From NCBI GenBank assembly GCA_003223215.1, contig QHYH01000086.1, positions 81,264 through 145,263 of the forward strand: 64,000 bases of DNA, given 5' to 3'. Position 1 is the stretch's first letter; every line of letters starts with the position of its first letter. Source of the DNA: Acidobacteriota bacterium (lineage in GTDB: Bacteria; Acidobacteriota; Terriglobia; Acidiferrales; UBA7541). Of the stretch, positions 33,339 through 42,281 are shown piece by piece. The translations under genes were made by a program, and so were the position numbers. Below the pieces are notes generated by a model, which did not search any database, was not told where the DNA came from, and worked only from the letters and a program-made list of their open reading frames with translations.

Positions 33339-34697
33339 GTGGGGAGTTGGCCTAGTATCACCGGGTTTCTCGGGAGCAGCCGGCAGGCGCTTTTCACGCG
33401 GAGTTTTCGCTCGCGCTTGCTGTTAGCTACCGGCCTGACTCTGGTAACCCTCCTTTTTGCTGCTATTTTCTACTCGCGGCAAACCGTGCTGGCAGCATCG
33501 CCGCAAGCCTATCTTTACCTGGAAGTCGGTGGAACGCTTCTTTGTTATTGCTATGCGGCGAACGCGCTCGTGCGCTTCCGCGGCACGCACGACCGGACCG
33601 CACTGATTCTCTCGTTCGGGTTTGCACTCTCGGGAATCATCGAGACCATCGGCTACTTTGGATTCAACGATTCGCTCAACGCCGGGACGCTGGTGATTTC
33701 GAAAGTTCCGCTGGGGTGGATGGTCAGCCGAACACTGCTCGCGGTTCTGCTGCTTGCGGCGCTGGCCGTGGAACGCTACATGCCCACGGCGCGCAAACCA
33801 AGCAAGGAAACCGCGGCGGTTCTGCTCGTAGTGGCGCTGGCGGCCTACCTGACCAGCGCGGCCTTTCTGGCTGCCCCCGCCGCGCCCGTTGCCGATGCAA
33901 AAAACATTTTGTCTCGTCCCTGGGACCTCCTTCCCGCCGCGCTGTACCTGGTCGCCGCAGTGTGCTTCGGTCAGCGCATCAAGAATGACAAAGACAAGAA
34001 GAGCAATGCCAGCCTGTTCGACTATGCGCTGCTGATGGTGGCCTCGTTGAATGCGATCTGCCACGTCTCCGCGGCCTTTTCTCGCCAGCTCTTCGACGGG
34101 CCGTTCTTCCTCGCGGAGTTGAGCAAGACGTTCAGCTACGTGGTGATGCTCGCCGGCGCTTTGCTTGACCAGGCGCGCCTGTTCGAGCAAGTACGCAGCA
34201 TGGCCGTCAGCGATCCCCTTACGGGCCTCGCGAATTATCGCCGTCTCATCAGCGTGCTGGAAGCCGAACTGGACCGCTCGCGCCGCACGCAACGCCCCTT
34301 CTGCGTGTTGCTCCTCGACATGGACGGTCTGAAGCTCATCAACGATCAGTACGGACACTTGACCGGCAGCCGCGCGCTGGTGCGCATCGGAAAAGTTCTT
34401 CGCAGCCACTCGCGCGCCATCGACACGCCCGCGCGTTACGGAGGCGATGAATTCGCGCTGGTTCTTCCGGAAGCCGGCAAGGACATCGCGACGCGCGTCG
34501 TCACGCGGATTCGCGAGCGCCTGGCTGCGGAAGCCGAAGCTCCCGCTTTGTCGGTCAGCGCCGGCGTTGCCGCTTTCCCAGAAGACGGTGACACGCCGGA
34601 AAAGCTTCTCGCCGCCGCCGACCGCGCCCTCTACATCATGAAGCACGGGGGCCGGAGCAGCGTACAAAATCTCGCGCGGATCGCCGCGTGCCTGTGA
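33339..34697 (+). CDS. membrane diguanylate cyclase (GGDEF)
   Basis: GTG 33339 with an upstream AGGGGG. The 452-residue protein begins with seven or eight hydrophobic helices (about residues 20-290), an integral-membrane sensor of MASE type. A GGDEF domain follows: DPLTGLANYRRL, DMDGLKLINDQYGH, and the active-site ARYGGDEFAL. The product-inhibition I-site RxxD (RAID) lies five residues before GGDEF, so an active, feedback-controlled cyclase is expected. It makes c-di-GMP from two GTP. A PilZ protein is encoded 15 bp downstream. A long open frame on the opposite strand across this gene is a codon-bias shadow. Confidence 0.9.
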   Translation: MGSWPSITGFLGSSRQALFTRSFRSRLLLATGLTLVTLLFAAIFYSRQTVLAASPQAYLYLEVGGTLLCYCYAANALVRFRGTHDRTALILSFGFALSGIIETIGYFGFNDSLNAGTLVISKVPLGWMVSRTLLAVLLLAALAVERYMPTARKPSKETAAVLLVVALAAYLTSAAFLAAPAAPVADAKNILSRPWDLLPAALYLVAAVCFGQRIKNDKDKKSNASLFDYALLMVASLNAICHVSAAFSRQLFDGPFFLAELSKTFSYVVMLAGALLDQARLFEQVRSMAVSDPLTGLANYRRLISVLEAELDRSRRTQRPFCVLLLDMDGLKLINDQYGHLTGSRALVRIGKVLRSHSRAIDTPARYGGDEFALVLPEAGKDIATRVVTRIRERLAAEAEAPALSVSAGVAAFPEDGDTPEKLLAAADRALYIMKHGGRSSVQNLARIAACL

Positions 34698-34712
34698 GGA
34701 TGACCATTCAAA

Positions 34713-35030
34713 ATGCCTCTCAGGAGCAAATTCGTTTTTCACCGGGTGGAGCAGCGCATTTTGATGGAAATTCCCGTGCTCATCGACGGCCATCGCGATG
34801 TGCCGGGCTCGGAAACCACGTTTACGCAAGATGTGAGTGCGCGCGGCGCGCGGGTGATCAGCGCGCGGTACTGGGAGCAAGGCGATTCTTTGAAGTTCGC
34901 CTCGCGCACCGGAGAGTTTCGCTCCTCGGGACGAGTAGCCTACTGCCAACCGTTGCAAGGCGACGGCTTTGCCATTGGCGTGGAGTTCCTCAATCCGAAA
35001 GGGCGATGGGTTGTTCAATTCCCCAAATAG
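34713..35030 (+). CDS. PilZ-domain protein (c-di-GMP receptor)
   Basis: A 105-residue single-domain protein. Both c-di-GMP-binding motifs are intact: RxxxR (RVEQR, about residues 11-15) and DxSxxG (DVSARG), followed by the PilZ barrel (FRSSGRVAYC ... FAIGVEFLN). It should bind c-di-GMP made by the membrane cyclase encoded directly upstream. No output partner is fused to it, so it acts through another protein. Probably co-transcribed with the cyclase; a strong terminator follows 88 bp after its stop. Confidence 0.85.
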   Translation: MPLRSKFVFHRVEQRILMEIPVLIDGHRDVPGSETTFTQDVSARGARVISARYWEQGDSLKFASRTGEFRSSGRVAYCQPLQGDGFAIGVEFLNPKGRWVVQFPK

Positions 35031-35117
35031 CTTGACGCGCAAGCGGCGAGCGGATCGGAGGAGAACGTCTGGAACAACGAGAGAAGTCAGATTACTAGCG
35101 CAAGGTTGTAAGAAAGT

Positions 35118-35170
35118 GGGAAGCGCTTGGCGGTTAGGAAACGAACTGCCAGGCGCTTTCCCTCTTTTTG
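35118..35170 (+). terminator. intrinsic terminator after the GGDEF-PilZ pair
   Basis: A GC-rich hairpin with arms GGGAAGCGC-x-TGGC-x-GTT and AACTGCCAGGCGCTTTCCC (about 35118-35162) is followed by CTCTTTTT on the plus strand. Position and T-run fit rho-independent termination of the cyclase operon. Confidence 0.75.
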
Positions 35171-35338
35171 ACAACCTCCGGTTCCGGTGCGCAGTCGAAA
35201 CCGGTTTATTCTTGCAAGGCGTTCTTGATCAGGGCCTGGAGGTCGCGATTGGGCTGATGCCCCAAATGGTCGCGAGGCACGGCCTGCGCCTTCGATGCCG
35301 TTTGATTGACTGGAGAAGAGCGAGGATGCGGCCAAGGT

Positions 35339-36094
35339 TCAATGGTCTCCCACAGTTCGCGCCTTTCTAGCGATAAGCATCAGACCTTCGCCGAAGAGCA
35401 GGGAAAAAGAATGCAGTGTCCGCCGAATCTCCTTGTTTCGTTCTCGTTGTGCAGGGTCCTTTTCTTTTCGGAAGGCCATCAAGGTATAAAGCCAAATCCA
35501 CGGCAGGTAGATGGAGTAGAGGTAGCTGACGGGCTTGATGTGCGTGTGGCGCACTTCGCTCAACCGGAAACCCGAGACATGCAACTCGTAACGCAACTCA
35601 GGAAACGTCGCAAGACCAATGTGGTGAAGGGGATGCCGCGCGGCCTCGTTGAGGGGGCGCGCGTCGCGGCCAAAAAAGCCGCTGCCAAAGAAACGCACGC
35701 GCGATCGCAGCGCCGTGATGTTCGGTGTCGTTAGTAGGAGCGAGCCACCCGGTTTCAGGATGCGATGCATCTCGCGCAGGAACGAATAGTGATTCTCAAA
35801 GTGTTCGATCCCTTCGGTAGAGACGACCGCGTCAAAACTGCGGTTGGGCCAGGGAAGCGTGCCATCCAGGTTTACCTTTTGAAAGGCCGCTCCGAGATGC
35901 ATGACCGCTTCGGGATCGATGTCCGCGCCGATGGCGGCGAAGCCGCGCTCTCGAAGCGCAACAGTCAGCGACGCACAGCCGCCGCATGGCGCATCGAGAA
36001 CGCGCGCGCCAAGAGGCAGGCCGAGACTAGGGAGGTGCTTCAATACGGCGCGCTGGATTACGGTGAGTTCCGGTCGGTCCATGTTCAGCGCCAT
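35339..36094 (-). CDS. class I SAM-dependent methyltransferase
   Basis: A 251-residue methyltransferase with motif I VLDAPCGGCASLT (DxPCGxG-like), motif II region FDAVVSTEGIEHFEN, and post-motif REMHRILKPGGSLLLTTPN. It overlaps the end of the GT4 gene by 10 bp and is the third gene of a glycosyltransferase operon (GT2-GT4-methyltransferase), so a role in modifying a cell-surface glycan or lipid is likely. A hydrophobic patch near residues 195-210 (YSIYLPWIWLYTLMAF) could attach it to the membrane. The substrate is unknown. Confidence 0.85.
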   Translation of the reverse strand: MALNMDRPELTVIQRAVLKHLPSLGLPLGARVLDAPCGGCASLTVALRERGFAAIGADIDPEAVMHLGAAFQKVNLDGTLPWPNRSFDAVVSTEGIEHFENHYSFLREMHRILKPGGSLLLTTPNITALRSRVRFFGSGFFGRDARPLNEAARHPLHHIGLATFPELRYELHVSGFRLSEVRHTHIKPVSYLYSIYLPWIWLYTLMAFRKEKDPAQRERNKEIRRTLHSFSLLFGEGLMLIARKARTVGDH

Positions 36095-37167
36095 TTCTTG
36101 AGGACGTCTTCGTAAACCTGGATGGTGCGCTCCACCATGCGCTCTGCCGAAAAGCGTTCCCGCACTTCGCGGCGACCCGCTTCGCCAAGTCTCTTGCGAA
36201 GGCCCGCGTCGGTCATGACCCGCAGCATGGCGGCCGCAAACTCTTGTCCATTTGGCTCAGCCACCAAGGCCGTGCGTTCGTGATCCACGACTTCGCTCAA
36301 CGCTCCCCGCTTCGTCGAGATCGACGGCAGTCCGGCCGCCATGGCCGCCTGCAAGGCTGTTCCCAAGCCTTCGAATTCGGAGGGAAAGGCGAACGCGTCC
36401 AGTGCATCGTAGAGCTTGGCAACGTCGTTCACGAACCCCGGAAAAAGGACGGCTTCGGATTGTCCCAGCCGTTTTGCGAGCGCCTGCAATTCGCCACGAC
36501 AATGGCCATCGCCGGCAAGCAAGAGCCGGGCCTCTGGATGCGACTTCCGCACCTCTCGAAGTGCTTCGATCAAATGCCGCTGGCCTTTTTCCGGTACAAA
36601 GACGCTGATGCAGCCAAACAAGAATTCATGGTCCTCGACTCCCCAGTGGCTTCGGGCGCTACTCCTTCTTTCAGAAGAAGGCGGCGGGATTTCCACGCCT
36701 TCGTTCACGATGGAAATCCGCTCTGGCACGATTCCGCAATCGGTCAGGCTTTGCGCGACATTCTTGCTGTTGGCTAGGAATCGTTCCACCGCCGCGTAGC
36801 GTCTCTGCGAAACCCAACCCTTCTTCAAGGGAAAGCCAATTCTGCGAGACAAAAGAAGGGGCAGCTTTTTGTGCGCATCGGCCAGCCAGGCCGCCGTCAA
36901 CGCGTGAGGCTCATTGAGATGCACGAGGTCGAAGGAATCCTTAGACAACAGTTTTCGCACAGCCGCGGCGGCCCGGGCGCGCAAGCCGAACCGTGCCACA
37001 TCATGCACCGCAATCCCTGCTTCCCGGCTGCGCATCGCCAACGGCGAACTGCGCGCCGCCACCAACTCCGCCTGCAATTGCCGCTCGCCGAGGCCGCGCA
37101 AGGTGTACAACGCCTGGCTCTGGCCGCCGCGCCATTCGCGCTCCAGGTCGACATAGAGGATTCTCAT
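36085..37167 (-). CDS. glycosyltransferase family 4
   Basis: ATG 37167 (MRILYVDLEREWRGGQ) gives about 360 residues with a GT-B fold. The N-terminal GGQ loop and C-terminal E-x7-E type region (AFPSEFEGLGTALQAAMAAGLPSISTKRG) mark GT4. It overlaps the GT2 stop by 4 bp (ATGA). With its neighbours it probably extends the lipopolysaccharide core or another surface glycan. An in-frame upstream ATG at 37236 lies inside the GT2 gene and is rejected. Confidence 0.88.
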   Translation of the reverse strand: MRILYVDLEREWRGGQSQALYTLRGLGERQLQAELVAARSSPLAMRSREAGIAVHDVARFGLRARAAAAVRKLLSKDSFDLVHLNEPHALTAAWLADAHKKLPLLLSRRIGFPLKKGWVSQRRYAAVERFLANSKNVAQSLTDCGIVPERISIVNEGVEIPPPSSERRSSARSHWGVEDHEFLFGCISVFVPEKGQRHLIEALREVRKSHPEARLLLAGDGHCRGELQALAKRLGQSEAVLFPGFVNDVAKLYDALDAFAFPSEFEGLGTALQAAMAAGLPSISTKRGALSEVVDHERTALVAEPNGQEFAAAMLRVMTDAGLRKRLGEAGRREVRERFSAERMVERTIQVYEDVLKKWR

Positions 37168-37943
37168 GGTGCCTCGATTGTGCGGCCGTGCCGTTCTGTC
37201 TCGATGAGGTCTCCCAGCTTCCTGAACTTCAGCCACACTCCTCTTGCCGCCATCCGCGAAATGAGCCAGCCGCGAGAACCGTCAAGAACGCCGCCGCGCA
37301 GCACAAAAGTGCTAAAGCAGGTCCAAGGCGTCGCCAGCCACATCGCGGCGCGCCACCTGCGCTTTCCTGCTTCGTACATTTGCCGCGCCGCAAGCGTGGT
37401 ATAGCGTTCCACCTTTTCTTCATGCTCTGCGAGCGAGTTCATCGTGTAATGAGACAAATCTCCGCGCAGCCGTCCGGCCTTTCCTTGGAACGCCAACGAC
37501 TCGTGGACTATGCCTTGAAAGCTGGCAACGTCACGCTGGTAAAGGCGCCGCTGGTAATCCGGGTACCATCCCGAGTGTTTGATCCAGCCGCCCAGGTACC
37601 ACGCCCGGCGCGCGACTTCGTAAACCGGAAATTCCGGCTCCTGCTGTTTCCATGCCAGAAGAGACTGTTGAAGTTCGTGGCTGAGTTCTTCGTCCGCGTC
37701 CAAAGACAAAATCCAATCGCCGCTCGCCGAGGCAGCCGCGAAGTTTTTTTGCTGCGCGAAGTCTGTCCATTCCCTGATAATCGCCTTGGCTTTGTATGCC
37801 CGCGCAATCTCTTGCGTGCGGTCCTGGCTGCCGCAGTCCACGACGATGATTTCATCGGCGACGCCTTCGAGCGATCGCAATGCGCGCGGCAAGTTGCGTT
37901 CCTCGTTCAACGTAATCAGACAAGCGGAGAGACGATTCATCAC
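37164..37943 (-). CDS. glycosyltransferase family 2 (WaaE/KdtX-like)
   Basis: A 259-residue GT-A enzyme. LSACLITLNEERNLPRAL and DEIIVVDCGSQDRTQEIA are the nucleotide-sugar site, followed by the DxD-type DWILSLDADEEL. The segment WTDFAQQKNFAAASASGDW is characteristic of the WaaE/KdtX group, which adds glucose to lipopolysaccharide core. First gene of a three-gene minus-strand operon (GT2, GT4, methyltransferase). Substrate specificity is inferred from the family only. Confidence 0.88.
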   Translation of the reverse strand: MMNRLSACLITLNEERNLPRALRSLEGVADEIIVVDCGSQDRTQEIARAYKAKAIIREWTDFAQQKNFAAASASGDWILSLDADEELSHELQQSLLAWKQQEPEFPVYEVARRAWYLGGWIKHSGWYPDYQRRLYQRDVASFQGIVHESLAFQGKAGRLRGDLSHYTMNSLAEHEEKVERYTTLAARQMYEAGKRRWRAAMWLATPWTCFSTFVLRGGVLDGSRGWLISRMAARGVWLKFRKLGDLIETERHGRTIEAP

Positions 37944-38046
37944 ACTCCGGAAAGTTTGGAATCGGCGCTAGTATCTCACAACGCTGGTGGAGCGAGCCGC
38001 TGGGAAGAGCGCATGCTGGCGTTTACGGCGGCAGGTCGCCTTCGCA

Positions 38047-38580
38047 TTACTTTTTCTGAAAGTCCACGTGGATCAGGCTTCCACCGATGCGGAACTCGGC
38101 GCCATCCTGGAGCATCGCGGCGCGCACCCGCTCTTCTTCATAGAATGTTCCGTTGGTGGAATCCATGTCTTTCAAATTAATGTAGGTGTCGCGCACTTCC
38201 AGCAAGCAGTGATGCCGGGAGATTTCCGGATCGTTCAAGGCCACGTCTGCCCCCTTGCGGCCCAGAACCACGCGGGGTTTTGTAAGCGTGTGACTCTGCC
38301 CTTTGGAAGGACCGGAGAAAATGCTGAGAACAACTTTCTTGTTAGCAGGAAGCTTCAATCCAGGATCGGGTGGAGGCAGGTTCAAATTTGAACTCGTAGC
38401 ATCGGCACGAGCGAAGGAGGGAAGTGGCGTCATCACGATGGTAGCGTCCGTACGCCGTTTGATCTCAACGACCGTGGTTTTCCCGCATTTCGAGCATTTG
38501 AATTGAACTTTGGAATGCCCGCTAAACTCCGTATCTTTGAGGAGATGCTCCGCACCGCAATGAATACAAGCTGTCTTCAT
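38047..38580 (-). CDS. zinc-ribbon/FHA-domain protein
   Basis: A 177-residue protein. Its N-terminus carries a CxxC zinc ribbon (CIHCG ... CSKCGKT). The C-terminal FHA phosphothreonine-binding domain (about 95-175) has VVLGRKGADVALNDPEISRHHCLLEV and DMDSTNGTFYEEERV, with the conserved GR, SRHH and NGT. Such proteins read Ser/Thr-kinase signals in the cytoplasm; no kinase is encoded close by. Divergent from the TPR protein gene. Confidence 0.88.
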   Translation of the reverse strand: MKTACIHCGAEHLLKDTEFSGHSKVQFKCSKCGKTTVVEIKRRTDATIVMTPLPSFARADATSSNLNLPPPDPGLKLPANKKVVLSIFSGPSKGQSHTLTKPRVVLGRKGADVALNDPEISRHHCLLEVRDTYINLKDMDSTNGTFYEEERVRAAMLQDGAEFRIGGSLIHVDFQKK

Positions 38581-38738
38581 GATTCCAAAGTAACACCGTT
38601 CGAAGTGCCCGGGGAGATGGCCCTGCGGTTTGCGGCCGGAAAAGTAAATCCACGGCCGGATCGCCGGTTGCGCGACAGGGCTTGGAGTTGCCGTCTTGTG
38701 TTACCATGGCTTGTTCGAAACCATCGAGGAGAGCGGGT

Positions 38739-39461
38739 GTGGCGGACCATCATATTTCGCGCAAAGAACTAAAGCATGACAAGATCAAGGAAACCCTCGA
38801 GCATGGCGCCGAAGCGGTCATATCGCACGGGCAGTTTGCTGGCATCCTGGTTGCCGTGGTACTGGCCGTTGCCATCGGATACGGAGGATGGCACTTCTAT
38901 ATCGATCGACAGACTGCCCAGGCGTCGCTAGCTTTTGACCAAGCTATGAAGGCCTATCAGGGTCGCATCGGGCCGCCGAATCCCGCCGACCCCGGCGAGG
39001 CCACGTATGCGGATGAAAGGGCGCGCTCCCAAGATGCATTTAACAAGTTCAGCAAAGTCGCCGGCAGTTATCCATCCACTAACCCTGGCAAGCTGGCGCG
39101 TTATTACGCCGCGCTTTGCCTGGAAGACCTGGACAGGCAGAACCAGGCCCTGGAAGAGCTGAAGAAAATCAGCGGCAGCAGCGACAAGGAACTTGCCGCC
39201 ATGGCGCAATATCAGATGGCCGTCATTTACGCGCGCACAGGAAAGCCGGACGATGCCGTCAAACTGCTTCGCGTCCTGGCGGACAAGCCGAGCGTGCTGG
39301 TGCCGCGTCCGCTGGTGCTGTTGGAGCTTGCTGGCGCTCTCCGCAACTCCAATCCTAAAGAGGCTGCGAGCATCTATCAGCAAATCAAGAAGGATTTCCC
39401 GGACTCGACGATCGCCGATCAGGCTGATCGGGGCCTGGATGCGATGGCCCCCAAGACCTGA
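38739..39461 (+). CDS. membrane-anchored tetratricopeptide protein (YfgM-like)
   Basis: GTG 38739 preceded by an AGGAG starts a protein of about 240 residues. A cytoplasmic lead (ISRKELKHDKIKETLEHG) precedes a transmembrane helix (FAGILVAVVLAVAIGYGGW), then an outside TPR-type domain (QNQALEELKKISG ... ELAAMAQYQMAVIYARTGKPDDAVKLLRVL ... PKEAASIYQQIKKDFPDS). This is the YfgM/TPR-2-like architecture: a periplasmic, single-anchor adaptor, linked in E. coli to SecYEG and BamB. Role here is inferred. dGTPase-like gene follows 42 bp downstream. Confidence 0.82.
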   Translation: MADHHISRKELKHDKIKETLEHGAEAVISHGQFAGILVAVVLAVAIGYGGWHFYIDRQTAQASLAFDQAMKAYQGRIGPPNPADPGEATYADERARSQDAFNKFSKVAGSYPSTNPGKLARYYAALCLEDLDRQNQALEELKKISGSSDKELAAMAQYQMAVIYARTGKPDDAVKLLRVLADKPSVLVPRPLVLLELAGALRNSNPKEAASIYQQIKKDFPDSTIADQADRGLDAMAPKT

Positions 39462-39503
39462 TGCTCACCGCGGAGTGATTCTCGCGCGATTTTCCGGATC
39501 GAG

Positions 39504-40682
39504 ATGGAGCGGACCATCGCAACTCTTTCCCCTTCGGCCCCGTGGGCCATGCGCGCAGAAGAAACCCGCGGACGGCGTTTTCCCGAGCCGGACCATCCTT
39601 ACCGCAGCGCTTATGCGCGGGACCGCGACCGTATCATCCATTCGCGCGCCTTTCGCCGCCTCGAAGCCAAGACCCAGGTTTTCACCACCCGCTACTCGGA
39701 CCATTTTCGCAATCGGCTGACGCATACGCTCGAAGTGGCGCAGATTGCGCGCACCGTGGCTGGCGCATTGGGGCTAAACACGGAATTTGCGGAGGCCTTG
39801 GCGCTCGTGCACGACATCGGCCATCCGCCGTTCGGCCATGCGGGCGAACGCAAGCTGGACGAACTGATGCGCGAGCATGGCGGGCACTTCAATCACAATC
39901 TGCACGCGCTTCGCATTGTCGAGCACTTCGAGCAGCGCTACCTGGATTTTCCCGGTCTCAATCTCACGTTTGAAGTGCGCGAAGGCATCATCAAACATTC
40001 GCGCGATTATTCCGAAAGAGAATTTCCGCAGCTTCAGGAGTATCTCCTCGACCTGCGCCCTCCGCTCGAGGCGCAACTCATCGACGGGGTCGACGAGATT
40101 GCCTACAACACCGCGGATATGGATGACGCTCACGAAGCCGAGCTCTTAGACTTAGGCCGCTTGTGCGAGGAGGTCCCCCTTTTCAGCGATATCTTCAAGA
40201 AGGTAAGCGACGCGCATCCAAGTGGCCGAGAAAAGCTTAGATTTTATGAAGCTCTCCGGCGAATGTTGGATTTTTTGGCGAGCGACTTTGTTTTCTACAC
40301 TCGGCTCCGCCTTCAACAATCGGGCGTCTCCTCGGTCGAAGACGTGCGCCGCGCTGCGAAACGGCTGCCGGGCTTCGGCGAAGAAGCTGCGGCAAATAAC
40401 GCGGCGCTGAAGCGATTCTTGTTTCGACACATCTACGATCATCCGGCAATCACCGAGGACCGCGACCGCTCCGTGAAGTGTCTGGAAGAGCTTTTCGCTT
40501 ACTACTTGGCGAAACCGGGCTCCATGCCGGCCTCGTACGAAGAACTCGCGCGGAGCGAGGCGCGCCATGTCATCGTTTGCGATTATATTGCCGGAATGAC
40601 CGATCAATTCCTGTTGCGCCAGCATCGCGAGCATTTTGATGGGTGCGTGGCTGGCGACGCTCGGAGGGAGCCCTCACCATAG
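39504..40682 (+). CDS. dgt: deoxyguanosinetriphosphate triphosphohydrolase-like protein
   Basis: A 392-residue HD-domain protein of the dGTPase family. The metal site is visible: RLTHTLEVAQIAR (first His) and LVHDIGHPPFGHAGE (HD plus downstream His), then INHSRDY-type HSRDYSE and the domain-closing DEIAYNTADMDDA. The C-terminal part has YDYIAGMTDQFLLRQH-like motif. It hydrolyses dNTPs to deoxynucleosides and triphosphate; members like this often act on several dNTPs. Related bacterial homologs also take part in phage defence, but there is nothing of that kind around it. Confidence 0.9.
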   Translation: MERTIATLSPSAPWAMRAEETRGRRFPEPDHPYRSAYARDRDRIIHSRAFRRLEAKTQVFTTRYSDHFRNRLTHTLEVAQIARTVAGALGLNTEFAEALALVHDIGHPPFGHAGERKLDELMREHGGHFNHNLHALRIVEHFEQRYLDFPGLNLTFEVREGIIKHSRDYSEREFPQLQEYLLDLRPPLEAQLIDGVDEIAYNTADMDDAHEAELLDLGRLCEEVPLFSDIFKKVSDAHPSGREKLRFYEALRRMLDFLASDFVFYTRLRLQQSGVSSVEDVRRAAKRLPGFGEEAAANNAALKRFLFRHIYDHPAITEDRDRSVKCLEELFAYYLAKPGSMPASYEELARSEARHVIVCDYIAGMTDQFLLRQHREHFDGCVAGDARREPSP

Positions 40683-40847
40683 ACCTCGCAGAAAGCCGCC
40701 GAGGCAGCTGGAGCTGGAGGTAGCTGGTTGAAATTAGACTATTCTCATTTACACTGGTTCAATTCGCCGGCAACAAACCTGACAAGTGGGATGGCCGCAG
40801 AGACCCCGGTGATCTCGGGGAAAAACGGCGGAAGGCAAGGAGAGGCC

Positions 40848-41447
40848 GTGTACTGTTCCAGGTGCGGTGCACAGATGGCGGACGGTGCCCTGCTGTGCTC
40901 GGGGTGCGGACAGGTGTTCTCGACTGGCGCCGCGCTTGCGCGTCCAATGAGTGCGCAAGTGGTTTCATCTGCCCCTCGAGTGCACTATGGCGGATTCTGG
41001 CTGCGGTTTCTGGCTTACCTCATCGATGGCGCGGTGATCACCCTCGGCGCTTTTGTTGTTGCGATTCCGTTGGTCTTTCTCACCGGCCTCGGCACGCTTT
41101 TGAGCCAGGTCCATCCGGAGGAAGATCTTAACGATGCCGGATTCTGGCTGATTATGGCGGTGATCCTTTTGTTGGCCGCGGTGAGCCTCGCCGTGACCTG
41201 GCTCTATCACGCGCTGATGGAGAGTTCCGAGTGGCAAGCCACGATAGGCAAGAAGGTCCTGGACCTGGTGGTGACGGACATGGCGGGGTGCCGCGTAAGT
41301 TTCTGGCGCGCCACGGGAAGACATTTTGCCAAAACTGTGTCGATCATGATTTACCCCTTCGGCCACATGATGGCAGGCTTCACCCAGCAGAAGCAAGCGC
41401 TGCACGACATGATCGCCGGATGCCTGGTCTTGCGCCGCGACACCTGA
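40848..41447 (+). CDS. zinc-ribbon RDD-family membrane protein
   Basis: GTG 40848 is chosen because AGGAG lies 5 bases before it and it opens exactly on the zinc ribbon YCSRCGAQMADGALLCSGCG; upstream in-frame codons (40728, 40791) only add unconserved residues. The RDD domain follows, with YGGFWLRFLAYLIDGAVITL (the R and D signature) and helices LGAFVVAIPLVFLTGLG and FWLIMAVILLLAAVSLAV. The end SEWQATIGKKVLDLVV ... KQALHDMIAGCLVL is standard. 199 residues; transport role of RDD proteins is uncertain. Confidence 0.85.
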   Translation: MYCSRCGAQMADGALLCSGCGQVFSTGAALARPMSAQVVSSAPRVHYGGFWLRFLAYLIDGAVITLGAFVVAIPLVFLTGLGTLLSQVHPEEDLNDAGFWLIMAVILLLAAVSLAVTWLYHALMESSEWQATIGKKVLDLVVTDMAGCRVSFWRATGRHFAKTVSIMIYPFGHMMAGFTQQKQALHDMIAGCLVLRRDT

Positions 41448-41460
41448 GGTCTAAGGAAAA

Positions 41461-41506
41461 CAAGGAAGGGAGGCCTCCTTCCCCGATGAGACCTCCCTCC
41501 CCCTTG
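41461..41506. terminator. possible bidirectional terminator hairpin
   Basis: CAAGG-aa-GGGAGG (41461-41473) pairs with CCTCCC-tcc-CCTTG (41492-41506) around an 18-base loop, in the gap between convergent genes. There is no strong T-run, so confidence is low. Confidence 0.35.
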
Positions 41507-41540
41507 CCTGAACATTCCTGAAGTTTTTCTGGAATTGTTC

Positions 41541-42116
41541 CTAGAAGCGGAGGAAGGGGCCGAACGTTAGACGCACATTATGGTGCGTGGCACCGGCGAA
41601 ATACATCTCGTCACCCGCTTCCAGCCGCAGGCCGACGGGGCCAAGGTGCCCTTCCGCTCCCAGGGCGGGATATAGAACACCGCTGACGTTGTTCGAACGA
41701 AGATTCTGAACCGAACTTGTAAACTGGCCGAAGGTCGCCGGCTTGGGGTTCAACTGGAAATTGATGAAGCCTCCCTTCACCGCGAGGAACGGGCGAATGG
41801 CATGACGGCCGCCGATGAACTTCGGTCCAACCAGCCCGTGCAGGACTTTGAGATTGCTGTTTGCCACCGTCACCGTGCAGCCCGTGCTCAGGCAATGTTC
41901 CGTGAATCCTTGGTCGAAGTCGTAGCTGATTTCTCCTTCAAACATCACGTGGGGGACCATCTTGTAGCCCACGCGTCCGCCTAGTCCCGCCATATTCGTA
42001 CCGGTTTGCGATATCCGGAAATAATCCCCGTAAGCGCCGACCTGAAATTGATCCTGCGCCTTAGCCAGCGGCACAAAGCAACCTGCCAAGAACAAGAATA
42101 GAGCAACGCGCTTCAT
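41541..42116 (-). CDS. outer-membrane beta-barrel protein
   Basis: A 191-residue protein with AAGGAGATCAAGT before ATG 42116. A signal peptide (VALFLFLAGCFVPLAKAQ) precedes amphipathic beta-strands: FQVGAYGDYFRI, GLGGRVGYKMVPHVMFEGEISYDF, RPFLAVKGGFINFQL and the closing HNVRLTFGPFLRF. The final Phe after a strand is the classical BAM recognition signal. An OmpA/OmpW-like eight-stranded barrel is likely. The two cysteines (CLSTGC) could be a surface loop disulfide. Confidence 0.82.
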   Translation of the reverse strand: MKRVALFLFLAGCFVPLAKAQDQFQVGAYGDYFRISQTGTNMAGLGGRVGYKMVPHVMFEGEISYDFDQGFTEHCLSTGCTVTVANSNLKVLHGLVGPKFIGGRHAIRPFLAVKGGFINFQLNPKPATFGQFTSSVQNLRSNNVSGVLYPALGAEGHLGPVGLRLEAGDEMYFAGATHHNVRLTFGPFLRF

Positions 42117-42281
42117 ACTTGATCTCCTTGGACAACTAAAGTGGGGATAGCAAAAGCAAGGTCGGCCCGGGGCTAGGTGAGGCTTCCGCTTTCCGATTTA
42201 GATGAGGATTCGCCGAGGAGAGTTGCCTGCGCGTTGGCCAATCCGATACGCACCTCCCAGCCATTTCTTCCTTGGGTTTCA

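Noticed and set aside
33423..35174. Long open minus-strand frame (583 codons) across the diguanylate cyclase gene
   Set aside because: It is antisense to a clear GGDEF and PilZ gene; GC-rich codon bias leaves the opposite frame open. Its translation is low-complexity, rich in Arg, Gly and Ala, with no domain.
39504..40682. dGTPase-like gene as a phage-defence system
   Set aside because: Neighbours are housekeeping and membrane genes; nothing points to a defence island.
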